Shown: positions 45,038 through 55,400 of the stretch, piece after piece | Numbering within the stretch: the first letter of the stretch is position 1 | How the letters are laid out: the number at the start of each line of letters is the position of its first letter | DNA from: Paraescarpia echinospica | Taxonomy: Eukaryota > Annelida > Polychaeta > Sabellida > Siboglinidae | NCBI GenBank assembly: GCA_020002185.1 | Contig: CM034533.1 | Coordinates: forward strand, 51,727,568 to 51,791,567 | Direction: 5' to 3' | DNA length: 64,000 bases | Notes under the pieces: generated by a model | Seen by the model: only the letters and a program-made list of their open reading frames with translations | Database searches by the model: none | What the model was told of the DNA's origin: nothing | Made by a program: the position numbers and the translations under genes

Positions 45038-46250
45038 ATGACAACCATTATGACTGACGGCGCTGCCCCTTCGAACAATGCAAGCGATCACACTGCGAAC
45101 TGCAGATCCCCGGTCAGTGGTCAGTGTGCTGCCGAAGTTCAGACAGATGGCCAAACTCACATCGTATGCAATAGTATACTTTGCTATCTCTTCAACAAGA
45201 TGGACATCATGGTGCATGACATGCTGGTAAAGTTGTGCGTAGACCACTTCACTTCCAGCGAGATCGAAGCAGCTAAACAGACTTTATACGAATGCGAAGT
45301 CGTCAAGAATCTTGCTTTGCGTCAGGGCCGGCGCCGACAAGGGCATCATAAAGAGAAAAACAACATTGAAGATATACTGAGGGCGCTGCACAAGTCGCCT
45401 TGCTTTGCGTCAGGGCCGGCGCCGACAAGGGCATCATAAAGAGAAAAACAACATTGAAGATATACTGAGGGCGCTGCACAAGTCGCCTAGGGGACTGCCA
45501 GTGTTTGCGGTTACGGATTTGTCCACCCTGCCGCCGCTCGACGTCAACAACATCGACTTCGGTCACATTATTACCGAGTTTCGTGCGATGCGGGCAGAAA
45601 TGGCGGATCTGCGGCGTGACATGACAGCCGTCAAATCGAGGGAACCTGACCCGGTGATATGGCCTCAGCGTAAGCCTGAGCTCACGACAGATGATAGACA
45701 GACGCTTCGGGTGAATCTGCCGTCGATCAGCGCAGTCACCACAGCCGAACCGAGCCACACGTCGGCAGACGTAACCGTGAGTAACATTCGATCTACGTCT
45801 ACTCGTCAGCGTAGCCCTGCGATGGTTAACATAACACCTCTACCAGCTGCGAACGTTATCGGGAGCCGTGCGCCGGGTGTCGCGAAACAACCAAGGAAGA
45901 CTATCGTTGATGATGACTTTAAGCTGGTGTCTGGCAAGAAAAGGCGCAGTAACGGTTCGAAGGCGGTGATCGGCACGCGGAAATGCGGTAACCAGCTCAA
46001 AGTAAAGGATGGACGATTCATGACAGCCTTTGTCTCACGACTAGATCCTACGGTCACTGTCGATGACATGTCTTTGTATGTGAAGTCTGTGCATAAGCTC
46101 GAGGCCAAATGTGTGAAACTAAAAACTAAGCATGAGAGTTATGCCTCATTCAAGGTTGATGTTATATGCAATGACGCATCTAAGTTTTATGACCCGGACA
46201 ACTGGCCATCTGGTGTATACTTGAGGAAATTCTTTAACACCAAGAACTAA
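45038..46250 (+). pseudogene. LINE ORF1 protein (RRM-like C-terminus)
   Basis: ATG 45038 ('MTTIMTDGAAPSN') is the most plausible start. 'MVHDMLVKLCVDHFTSSEIE' is an N-terminal helical module common in ORF1 of such LINEs. The frame is broken by a tandem duplication (units 45311-45398 and 45399-45486); 88 bp is not a multiple of three. The downstream frame continues through a basic, disordered middle to 'FVSRLDPTVTVDDMSLYVKS' and 'YASFKVDVICNDASKFYDP', then 'WPSGVYLRKFF'. This is an RRM-like RNA-binding end. The role would be RNP formation with element RNA. Without the duplication the frame would be open throughout, so the event is recent or an assembly artefact. Confidence 0.8.
45311..45486 (+). 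repeat. 88-bp perfect tandem duplication inside ORF1
   Basis: The unit starts 'cttgctttgcgtcagggccg' and ends 'ctgcacaagtcgcc'. The second copy begins at 45399. Confidence 0.93.
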
Positions 46251-46253
46251 GTT

Positions 46254-49048
46254 ATGGAAATTAACATCACATCTTTTAATTGTAATGGATTTAAAGGTTT
46301 TATGCCCTTCTTAAATGATGTGTTAATGGAATGTGATATACTGTGCCTACAAAAGCTTATGCTCACTAAACAAGATTGCCATATACTAAACACCTGTCAC
46401 GAAGGTTATGTGGGTTATGGTGTTTCTCCTGTAGATGCATCTTGTGGTATTTTAACTGGTAGACCGTATGGTGGTGTAGGTTTTTATGGAAACATTCCCT
46501 TGATCAATACATCACCATTCTTGACCAGTGCTATGATTGGCTATGCGGCATAAGAATTTGTTGGGGTAACAAGGAGTATTATCTACTAAACGTATATTTA
46601 CCTTATGAATGCAAGGAAAACAGGGACAAGTTCAATGATTATATGTCCAAAATTGCTGTATATGTTAATAATATTAATAGCTCGTGCATCACTATTGTTG
46701 GTGATTTTAACGCGGATATTTCCAAGAAATCAGTTTTTGGGAATATCTTACTTGATTTCTGCAAAGAATTTACCCTGGCTATATGTGATCAAGATACTCT
46801 CCCAATAGACACATATACATACGTTAGTTCTGCCTGGGGAACTACATCATGGCTAGACCATATCATATGTACCGCGGATGCGAAGGATTGCCTATCTAAC
46901 ATGTCCATACTTTATGATGTTATTTATTCTGATCACCACCCGATATCGTTCAGCATAGACAGTGATATTCTACCAGAATGCGTTAGTGGTAGTGGCAATA
47001 CTAATGAGAGTAAGCAAGGCTTACAGTGGGACAGATTAAACCCACAAGATATTGATGCATATAGAGAATGCACGAACGTTGAATTGAGCAAACTGAATGT
47101 TCCACCGGGTGTTAGATGCAATGATCCCAATTGTCATAACTGTAATCATCATGATGATCTCGATGACTTTTACAATTCTATCGTGATTACATTGAAGAGG
47201 TGTGGTCACACACTCCGGTCAAATCGCAAAGGTGCTTATAAGTATAATGTTGTACCAGGTTGGAACGAGCGAGTGAAAGAGCTTCATTGTGCAGCCCGTG
47301 ATGCTTACTGTATATGGAAAGAGACTGGTAAACCTAGACAATATGACATTTTTAATGTTATGAAATTATCCAGAATGAAATTCAAACAGGCGATCAGAAA
47401 ATGTAAAAGGGAGAAAGAAACTATCATTGCTGATAACATTGCAGAACAGTTGTGTCAGAAAGACCACCGCAAATTCTGGAAAGAAATTAAGCACTGTACG
47501 AACAGTAAAGTAAAACTTCCGACAAACATTGATAATATACACGGTGACGTAAACATCGGGTCAATGTGGAAGCATCATTATGAACATTTATTTAATGATG
47601 TGGAGGATAGTCGATGTGATAAAGTTTGTTATGACTGTTCCACTGACAATACAGGAATGACTGTTGGTGCAGTTGAACTGATGGATATTATTAATGGACT
47701 CTCAAAAAATAAGTCACCAGGTCTGGACGGTATCAGTGCAGAACATATTAAGTTCGCTGATTATCAACTCGCTGTGCTTTTGTCTATCCTTGTGTCTTTG
47801 ATTCTGGTGCATGGTTATTTACCAAAAGAAATGTCACAATCTGTTATTGTACCAATTATTAAAGACAAAAATAGACGAGTAAACGACAAAGGGAATTATA
47901 GGCCAATATGTCTATCGAATATATTTTCGAAGATAATAGACACTGTTCTTTTTAACAGAATGAAAATGTACTTGGAAACCACTCCTAATCAATTTGGCTT
48001 TAAGCCTAAACATGGAACGGAGTTATGCGTGTTTGCATTTAAGGAATTATTAAGGTTCTACACTGAACATGGTTCAGCTATGCACGTCGCATTTTTAGAT
48101 GCATCAAAGGCGTTTGATCGTGTCAACCGAAATAAACTTATATCGAAACTAGAACAACGAAATGTACCGAACTATATCTTAAGAATACTCAGCAATGAAT
48201 TTAATAATCAATGTGTATGCATACGATGGGGAAATACCTACTCGGACTTCTTCTCGGTAGGCAATGGTGTTAAGCAAGGTGGGAAGTTATCCCCTTTGCT
48301 TTTTAACATTTATATGGATAATCTGAGTATACAACTGCACAAAAAACAAATCGGTTGTAGTCTTGGTAACATGGTTGTTAATCACCTTATATACGCCGAT
48401 GATCTACTTCTGTTTGCACCTTCTGCTAAAGGACTACAAACACTACTAGACATTTGTTACTCATATGGATGTGAGCACGATGTGCAATACAATGCGAGTA
48501 AATCCCTGGTCATGTACTTTGAATCTAGAAAGTCAAATCTGTCTAAAGAAATGACATTAGGAGGAAAGAAGTTAAACTTTGCCACCTCTTGTAAATATCT
48601 TGGACATGTCATTCCTAATAACTTGTCTGATGAGTCTGACATGCAAGCCAAAGTGAGACTTTTGTATGTCAAGAGTAACATGTTACGTCAAAAGTTTCAC
48701 TTTTGTTCAACTGCTGTAAAAAATAAGCTATTTACAGCGTTTTTTGGTAATATCTATATGTGTGCGTTATGGGTGAACTTTAGAACAGTTAATTTTCATC
48801 AATTCATTGTTGCATATAACAACTCTTTCAGGATATTGAACAATTTGCCCATGAGATGTAGCGCTAGCCACATGTTTGCTACAGCTAATGTCAGCTCGGG
48901 TAAATTTGTAATCAGAAAGGCTATTTTTAGCTTAATGAATAGGATTGACATGTCTTTGAATCCCATTATTTATAGCATTAAAACTAGCGACGTGTATTGT
49001 ACTTCGAAACTGCGGCACCAGTGGGTCCGGGATTTATATAATTTTTAA
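46254..49048 (+). pseudogene. LINE ORF2: endonuclease + reverse transcriptase
   Basis: 46254-46553 opens with an APE-type endonuclease start ('INITSFNCNGFKGFMPFLND') and 'GRPYGGVGFYG'. A one-base-type shift near 46550 moves the frame, and 'NKEYYLLNVYLPYECKENRD' continues to 'ITIVGDFNADISKKS' and 'SDHHPISFSID' (catalytic Asn/Asp/His). The rest is open to 49048. The RT has 'SKNKSPGLDGISAEHIKFAD', 'VAFLDASKAFDRVNR', 'GVKQGGKLSPLLFNIYMDNL' and catalytic 'HLIYADDLLLF'. A Cys/His cluster ('CNDPNCHNCNHH') lies between the endonuclease and RT. The shift is the only visible break. Confidence 0.88.
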
Positions 49049-49138
49049 ACATATTGTTCTTATCTATGTATTTTTATATTATTTACATACTTTTATTGAT
49101 GTATTTGTATATATGGACATCATGATTGTCTGAAATAA

Positions 49139-49172
49139 ATACATTATTATTATTATTATTATTATTATAATG
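49139..49172 (+). repeat. TTA trinucleotide tail of the LINE
   Basis: 'aaataaatacattattatta' runs into about nine TTA/ATT units at the 3' end. It could serve as the target-primed end. Confidence 0.85.
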
Positions 49173-49429
49173 CACTCCACATAACTCAACTCGGTTAATT
49201 CGATTTTCATTTCAGTCGACTCTTTTTCCTCGACCCCGGCTGTCTTTGTATCTCAGATGGTATAAAATAATCTGCACAAGTCAACTTCTCTCTAATTTGT
49301 TTCCACATTATTTCTGTCTTCTGATATCAGTCATTAATGCTATTTGATCACACCGGGCAATGCCTAGGCAAAGAAAGAAGTTACCATAAAGTCTGACAAA
49401 GCTTGCATTTTGGTTAATTTACTAACTTG

Positions 49430-49640
49430 ATAAAAAACATTTTTTTGGTAATTAATGGTAGATGATAATGTCTCGGTTTTAGTTGTTGGTTCGATCCCAA
49501 CAGGTATTGCACTTTGTGCAAAATAACCCCTGCATGGGCTTATTGACCGAAACATTGCATCTCCCCTTGTAATTATATTGATATTGAATTGGAAATGCTC
49601 ACCAAACATAGTTATTATTTTCAACATTTAATTAATTGAC
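49430..49640 (+). repeat. Candidate tRNA-derived SINE
   Basis: 'gttggttcgatcccaac' (49485-49501) is a perfect T-arm: 5-bp stem, 7-nt loop with TTCGATC, and it contains the Pol III B box GGTTCGATCCC. The upstream part lacks a clean A box and cloverleaf, and AT-rich sequence follows. It is therefore a decayed SINE rather than a tRNA gene. Confidence 0.5.
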
Positions 49641-50218
49641 TTTGCTAATTATTTCTGGTGCTCTGGAAATTATGCATGATGATTGATTACATCAATAAAT
49701 ATTTACCCTGGAAATAACATAACATAATGAGTCAAATCCCTTATTTAAAAATAATGGTTTATTTTTATGGTATTTAAATAAACTTATGCTGGGCCAAATT
49801 TTTAAATAAAGAAATTGGGCAAGGTCCTGCAAGGGCACTTTCCCTAAAACTGAATGTACAGTGTATATATATCCATTGACTTAGATTATAAAAATTGTCT
49901 TCAAGTCACCAAAACTTAGATAAGATAGGAAATGTCAACAAGTGTTAATGTAAAGTGTATATGTCAAGAACTGTTATGGAATTCAAGTAAATAAATCTAA
50001 GTTTCAAAATCATATACATGTAAGTAAATTGCAGGGTTGGTTTTCTGCCGGGCAGAAAGATATTTCTGCCATGCCCATGGCAGAAATAGAGTAGAAAGAG
50101 GGGCTTTTGTCCGGGGTAGCTTTTGCCCGGAGGAATTTTGTTGTGCCCATGTGTACAGGACTTGTCATCTGACAACACATGGACTGCAGCATTCCTTTTT
50201 GTTCGCTCTTTCTCCTAT
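49641..50218. other. Intergenic, no gene recognised
   Basis: AT-rich. The small overlapping ORFs near 49945-50309 have no domain. 'tttctgcc(g/a)...ggcagaaa' pairs near 50041-50090 make small hairpins. Confidence 0.4.
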
Positions 50219-50362
50219 CTCTGCTCTCTCAGTCCATGAGCACCCTAGTTTTATTACCAGCCTACTTCTCTCTCAGTCCATGAGCACCCTAGTTTTATTA
50301 CCAGCCTAGACTTCTCTCTCAGTCCATGAGCACCCTAGTTTTATTACCAGCCTAGAAGTCGG
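50219..50362. repeat. About 50-bp tandem repeat, three units
   Basis: The unit 'cagtccatgagcaccctagt' plus 'tttattaccagccta' is repeated three times with TCTCTCT spacers. The last is followed by an inverted 'ggctggtaat'. Confidence 0.92.
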
Positions 50363-50838
50363 CTGGTAATTGTAATTTATTATAACCTGGTCATCTTGTG
50401 ATCAATGGAATGTTTGGTTTTGAAGCACCTGGCCACTGTTGTATCCAACTAACCAGGCTGGCTGCTAGAGCTTGCTATTGTTTCAGTGGTTGGGTGAGCT
50501 GATAAGACACATTTGCTAGTTGTCTGTGTCTTAATAACTTGTTGGGGCTGGCACCACAGGAAGACACTGTAATGGTGTAAGAAGGAAATAGAAATGTTGA
50601 TATTGATAGCACAGGTAGAAAGTATTTCTGCCACATGGTTTCTACCATGAGGACAAAAACATGCCAACCCTGTCAACATTGTTATGCTAGAAACAAGTAT
50701 CTTAAGCATTGAATTGGATGATGCTTGAAATGAGAAGTAAACAATGGCCTAGTTAATTTATTCACTTTCTTAAATAATGTTACAACTTTAAAATAATAGT
50801 ACTCTTGCTAAAAGTACCAACATTTACTAATAATGCAG

Positions 50839-51034
50839 ATACTGGAGCATGGTGAGCAAACTACACAACACCAACATACGTCAGCGCATCATCATTGATG
50901 TGGATGAAAGGAGAAGAATCCTGTGGCAGATGCACTCGATACCGCATGCTGATCACAGTGGCATCAATGCCACTGTAGATAAGATCACCCAGCGCTTCTA
51001 CTGGAAGGGTTTGAAAGATAATGTCAAGACATAC
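50839..51034 (+). CDS. Integrase zinc-binding (H2C2) exon of a spliced retroelement-derived gene
   Basis: Preceded by 'tactaataatgcag' (acceptor) and ended by 'atac|gtaagt', a consensus donor. The open frame reads 'DVDERRRILWQMHSIPHADH' then 'INATVDKITQRFYWKGLKDN', the His pair of the integrase H2C2 domain as in Ty3/gypsy-derived KRBA2/GIN1-like genes. The exon ends in phase 0. The partner exon at 51369 carries the Cys side. This is the only place in the window with canonical spliceosomal exon borders around conserved coding sequence, so it may be a host gene recruited from a retrotransposon or a multicopy spliced derivative. Upstream exons were not found. The downstream part runs into the assembly gap. 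Confidence 0.65.
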
Positions 51035-51368
51035 GTAAGTGGCCTTCACATTGACAGTACTACTTCTTACACTGTAATCCATTTATGAAGCCAACTGGTT
51101 GTTTTAATGTTGCATGTTTAACAAAATACATGTGTGATATTGTTTATATATAATCATAGACATCAGTGTTACCTATTGTGTGTTTTACATTGAATTTTAG
51201 CACTCAAGCCATACATTAACAATTAAACATTTAGATACACTATAGTTGTCATACATTTATATTTAAAAAAAACATTGTAATGAATATGAATTGTTATAGT
51301 TTTTTCTACAAAAATAATTATTCTCACATAAGCATATTGCATTTACTTTGTTATTTCTCATCTTTCAG

Positions 51369-51480
51369 ATTGCCAGATGCGATGCAGGTCAACGGTACGA
51401 GAAGCTCAAGACTGTGGCTCCAAAACTAATACCATTAAAGATTGTTGAACCAATGCATATGGTTGGGATGGACCTTATAG
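51369..51480 (+). CDS. Second exon of the H2C2 integrase-derived gene
   Basis: The acceptor 'tcatctttcag' precedes 51369. The exon reads 'IARCDAGQRYEKLKTVAPKL', then 'IPLKIVEPMHMVGMDLIG', and ends at the donor 'ttatag|gtaaat' in phase 1. The block 'VGMDLIG' is the beginning of the catalytic core. In the usual C-x2-C zinc pair the second position is Gly here (CDAG), so zinc binding is probably lost. The next exon would be expected within or beyond the gap at 51633. Confidence 0.65.
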
Positions 51481-51632
51481 GTAAATAGTTTACCGAAATG
51501 TTTTTTAATATATGCAAACATGTACGTATAGTCGATATGGCAAAACATAGATACATAATCTGTATATTAATATTCTAATGTTGGGGCTATGTAAACGTAT
51601 CTCCTCCCAAGCGCCAAGGCCCCAGTCACACA

Positions 51633-52632
51633 NNNNNNNNNNNNNNNNNNNNNNNNNNNNNNNNNNNNNNNNNNNNNNNNNNNNNNNNNNNNNNNNNNNN
51701 NNNNNNNNNNNNNNNNNNNNNNNNNNNNNNNNNNNNNNNNNNNNNNNNNNNNNNNNNNNNNNNNNNNNNNNNNNNNNNNNNNNNNNNNNNNNNNNNNNNN
51801 NNNNNNNNNNNNNNNNNNNNNNNNNNNNNNNNNNNNNNNNNNNNNNNNNNNNNNNNNNNNNNNNNNNNNNNNNNNNNNNNNNNNNNNNNNNNNNNNNNNN
51901 NNNNNNNNNNNNNNNNNNNNNNNNNNNNNNNNNNNNNNNNNNNNNNNNNNNNNNNNNNNNNNNNNNNNNNNNNNNNNNNNNNNNNNNNNNNNNNNNNNNN
52001 NNNNNNNNNNNNNNNNNNNNNNNNNNNNNNNNNNNNNNNNNNNNNNNNNNNNNNNNNNNNNNNNNNNNNNNNNNNNNNNNNNNNNNNNNNNNNNNNNNNN
52101 NNNNNNNNNNNNNNNNNNNNNNNNNNNNNNNNNNNNNNNNNNNNNNNNNNNNNNNNNNNNNNNNNNNNNNNNNNNNNNNNNNNNNNNNNNNNNNNNNNNN
52201 NNNNNNNNNNNNNNNNNNNNNNNNNNNNNNNNNNNNNNNNNNNNNNNNNNNNNNNNNNNNNNNNNNNNNNNNNNNNNNNNNNNNNNNNNNNNNNNNNNNN
52301 NNNNNNNNNNNNNNNNNNNNNNNNNNNNNNNNNNNNNNNNNNNNNNNNNNNNNNNNNNNNNNNNNNNNNNNNNNNNNNNNNNNNNNNNNNNNNNNNNNNN
52401 NNNNNNNNNNNNNNNNNNNNNNNNNNNNNNNNNNNNNNNNNNNNNNNNNNNNNNNNNNNNNNNNNNNNNNNNNNNNNNNNNNNNNNNNNNNNNNNNNNNN
52501 NNNNNNNNNNNNNNNNNNNNNNNNNNNNNNNNNNNNNNNNNNNNNNNNNNNNNNNNNNNNNNNNNNNNNNNNNNNNNNNNNNNNNNNNNNNNNNNNNNNN
52601 NNNNNNNNNNNNNNNNNNNNNNNNNNNNNNNN
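51633..52632. other. Assembly gap, 1000 N
   Basis: Exactly 1000 N. Base composition jumps from AT-rich to very GC-rich across it, so linkage of the two sides is uncertain. Confidence 1.
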
Positions 52633-53428
52633 CCGTCCTGCAGACGGGTTCGGGGGCGTTTCTGACGGCGCTGCTGGCGCCGTTGGCGAGTACCTTTCTG
52701 CCCCTCCTCAGGCAGGCTTTCGGTTGATGCAGCACGCGAAGAAGATGGCGCTGGTAGACCCCCGGTTGGTGGAGCGTCTACTTCCGTTACTATCGCAACC
52801 GACCACGACCACGTCGCGTGTGATGAGTAGCCTGGACAGCGATATGAAAGCCGTTCTCGAGCGTGCAGATTTATCCGAAGGCGAAAAGGTGGCGGCGTAC
52901 AATCAACTGCTGAGTCGTTACAACGCCATGGAGGCGTCTCGCGCGCAGCAACCGATGCGCGTGTCCGTAGTGAAGAACGAGTCGTCGTCCGATCAGTCGC
53001 CGCCGCCGCCTACGTCCGATCAATTACCGGGGGAGATGGAGAGCGAGGTCGTGAAGAGCGTACCGAAAGTGCTGAAAGAAAAGGCCCGCCTCCTGTTGAC
53101 GCGACTGAAGGCCGACCCGCTGATTCGCTGGAACGATCGAGCGGAGCTCGTGTACGACGGTACGCCTATCGCCGGAAGCAATATGGTAGATCTCGTGAAC
53201 GATCTCATGCGAACGCGTAAGAGGTCCCCCGCGCCGGTTGGCTGGGAAGCGTTCGGCGACCATATAAGGCGGCTGAACGTCCCTATGGAATTCGTCGGCA
53301 ATCCCCAGCGTCGGGCGTATATACAGCGCGAGCAGAAGCGAAAGGGGCGCACTCGGTCCGTCGAGCGCGAGCAGAAGCGAAAGGGGCGCACTCGGTCCGT
53401 CGAGCGTATGCCGTGGTCCAGCTTTTAG
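52633..53428 (+). CDS. Polinton gene X, C-terminal part (N-terminus in gap)
   Basis: Open from the gap edge to TAG 53428. Contains 'QHAKKMALVDPRLVERLLPL', 'LSEGEKVAAYNQLLSRYNAM' and 'SVPKVLKEKARLLLTRLKAD'. It ends with 'ELVYDGTPIAGSNMVDLVND' and 'LNVPMEFVGNPQRR'. This layout recurs next to integrases in animal Polintons from what I recall; no biochemical function is assigned. The last part has a perfect 39-bp duplication giving REQKRKGRTRSVE twice. A strongly basic tail suggests nucleic-acid contact. The real start is unknown. Confidence 0.7.
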
Positions 53429-53442
53429 CGCGCCCGTAGAGG

Positions 53443-53625
53443 ATGCCGCCCGCCCGAAGATCAGTACTCGTCGTCGTCGTAGCCGTCGTAATTGCGGCGG
53501 TCATCGTCGCCGCCCTCTTGTTCGCCGTATCGTCGTCGTCGTCGGCGCCGCGCGCTCCATGGCGGTGGTGCCCCGGCGGACTCGTGGTGCGCAACGAGAG
53601 CGCCAACAACGCGACGGCCTACTGA
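53443..53625 (+). CDS. Small single-pass membrane protein
   Basis: 60 codons: a short basic start, then a long hydrophobic helix ('SVLVVVVAVVIAAVIVAALL'), then a Ser stretch and a short polar C-terminus with two NxS/T sites. It starts 15 bp after gene X and overlaps the integrase start by 67 bp. Small TM genes are common in Polintons. It could also be a chance ORF in GC-rich DNA. Confidence 0.4.
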   Translation: MPPARRSVLVVVVAVVIAAVIVAALLFAVSSSSSAPRAPWRWCPGGLVVRNESANNATAY

Positions 53626-54683
53626 AGCGCGCCTACTTCGACCCGAAACGGGCAGGCAGTTATGGCGGCGTCGACGCGTTGCACCGGTCGGCCGCGGTGC
53701 CCAAGCCGGTCGTCGGGCGGTGGCTGGCGGCGCAGGACGCCTATACGCTTCACAAGCCGGTTAGGCGCCGATTTAAGCGACGTCGCGTTATCGTGGGCGG
53801 TCGAAACCAGCAGTGACAAGCCGATCTCGTCGACGTGGCTAAACTGAAAAAGCACAACGACGGCATAGCGTTCCTATTGACGGTCATCGACGTCTTCTCG
53901 AAGCGGGCGTGGTGCGTTCCGTTGAAGCGCAAATCCGGTCCGGCGCTCGTCGCGGCCTTCGAGGGGCTGCTGTCATCGCTGGCGCCGCACGTCCTGCAGA
54001 CCGACAAGGGGACGGAGTTTCTGAACAGGCCCCTTCAGACGCTTTTGAAGGCGCGCGGCGTCCACCATTTCGTGACGCACAACGAGGAGACGAAGGCTAG
54101 CGTCGTGGAGCGATTCAATCGTACGCTGAAGACGCGCATGTGGCGGTACTTCACGAAGCATCAGACGCTGAGGTTCGTGGAGCCGTTGCAGGACTTCGTG
54201 CGGTCGTACAACAACGCCTACCATCGAAGCATCGGTAGGACGCCGGCGAGCGTCGACGCGTCGAATCAGGAGAGCGTGTGGCAGCGTCTGTACGGTGGCG
54301 GAGGGTGTCAAAAAAACAAAAGCAAGCCGAAACTGCGAGCGGGGGATCGCGTATGCATCAGCAAGGCGAAGGGCGTCTTCAAGAAGGGGTACATGGCTAA
54401 CTGGAGCGAAGAGCTCTTCACCGTCGTAGATTCGCACCCGACCGACCCTCCTGTTTACCGACTGATGGAAGACGCCGTCACGATACTGGACGGCACGTTC
54501 TACGGGCCGGAGCTACAAAAAGTGATCGTTGCGAAGGACAAACAATATCGGGTGGAGGCCGTTCTACAGAGACGTCGTCGACGACGCGGTAAGGGCGAAG
54601 AGGTGCTCGTCAAATGGTTCGGCTATCCGGCCTCGTTCAATAGCTGGATCGACGCCAAGGAGCTCGTGGACTATAAGGGCTGA
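53559..54683 (+). pseudogene. Chromodomain integrase (Polinton 2), one in-frame stop
   Basis: The frame from ATG 53559 gives an N-terminal segment ('LKRAYFDPKRAGSYGGVDAL', 'RRRFKRRRVIVGG') to a single TGA at 53814-53816. The same frame continues to 54683 without any other break. Catalytic residues follow the stop: Asp in 'QADLVDVAKL', Asp in 'VLQTDKGTEFLN' and, 34 residues later, Glu in 'KASVVERFNRTLK', a D-D-35-E-type core. 'WRYFTKHQTLRFVE' is typical of this family. The C-terminal chromodomain reads 'YRVEAVLQRRRRRRGKGEEV', then 'LVKWFGYPASFNSWIDAKEL', and could steer insertion to modified histones. The lone stop may be a mutation, readthrough or a base-call error. Confidence 0.88.
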
Positions 54684-55112
54684 TGGCGACGCGCTATTGG
54701 ACGGAATACGCAGAGCGCTGGAGACTTTCTTCCGACGGCCGGCGCCGCTACCGTTGTCGCTGCGACCGATGCTATCGACGTCGCCCGCAACGTCTGCGAA
54801 CTCGCTCTATGATTTATCTGCGTGACCTATAAGGGATGACGACGCGTTGGATGCGCCACGCGGGGTGCTGGCGACTGCACGAGGCGGGACTGTGCAACGG
54901 CTTTTCGGTTTTTTTTGTAAGGGGACCGTGCTGTATTAGTAGACTGCAGAGGAGAAGAGGGCCGCGCCACCAACACCACCGTCGCCCCCACGCCCGTCGA
55001 CGAACTCGCTCTATGGTGTGCCTGCGCGGATAAAGGAACGACGCCGTAGCGTCGGACGGCAGTAGCGCGATGTGTACGGACGAGACGACAGCAGCAGCAG
55101 CAGTAGCAGCCA
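54671..55112 (+). repeat. Triplicated region with small Arg/Cys-rich ORFs
   Basis: TATAAGGG/ATAAAGG-type boxes recur at 54672, 54827 and 55029. The first two precede ATGs: ORF 54683-54826 ('MATRYWTEYAERWRLSSDGR', Cys at RCRCDRCY) and ORF 54836-55033 ('MTTRWMRHAGCWRLHEAGLC'). The two ORFs share beginnings and a common 'RTRSM(I/V)' region near their ends, so they are diverged tandem copies starting in the integrase stop region. Function unknown; possibly regulatory or small zinc proteins. Confidence 0.55.
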
Positions 55113-55400
55113 ATGCAGAAGCCGCCCACCGCCGTCGACTCAGGCGCATTTGTCGCTACACCCGCCGACGACTCATGCGTCTCTGTGGGTGCGCCCGATG
55201 CCGTCGACGCCTCCTCCGTCACGAGCGTTCCTTGGCGTCTCTGCGGCAACGAATGCCCTAAGGCCGAGATCGTCTTCCTGTGCCAGATCGTCGTCCTGTA
55301 CACGGTGATCGTCGTCAGTATATACAATCTAACGCGCGGCACGGGCGACTCCAACCTGTGGACGGCGCTGCTGAGTAGTTTCCTCGGCTACCTAGGCGCG
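55113..55400 (+). CDS. Polinton small transmembrane protein
   Basis: 'WRLCGNECPKAEIVFLCQIV' precedes a hydrophobic helix ('IVVLYTVIVVSIYNLTRG'). 'LWTALLSSFLGYL' follows. The CG...C.K.EI...CQ pattern, single TM and LLSS.GYL end are shared by a small protein found before the penton gene in many invertebrate Polintons, as far as I recall. Here no stop separates it from the penton ATG at 55401: the frame runs straight on, so its own stop seems to be lost through a small indel. Membrane location predicted; role unknown. Confidence 0.65.

Larger units (their letters stand above)
44891..49172 (+). mobile_element. Non-LTR retrotransposon, nearly intact two-ORF LINE
   Basis: ORF1 (45038-46250), ORF2 (46254-49048) and a 3' tail ending in TTA repeats (49141-49170) lie in order on one strand, with four bases between the ORFs. 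Only two lesions are visible: an 88-bp tandem duplication in ORF1 and one frameshift in the ORF2 endonuclease. The TTA-type tail is reminiscent of I-group LINEs. The clade needs an RT phylogeny. Confidence 0.88.

Noticed and set aside
49485..49501. Functional tRNA gene
   Set aside because: Only the T-arm is convincing; acceptor, D and anticodon arms cannot be folded by eye.
50219..50362. CRISPR-like array
   Set aside because: Three tandem units with only short CT spacers; no cas context.
51578..52735. Long ORFs through the second N run
   Set aside because: Open only because N cannot form stops. The part after 52633 was kept as gene X without its N-terminus.
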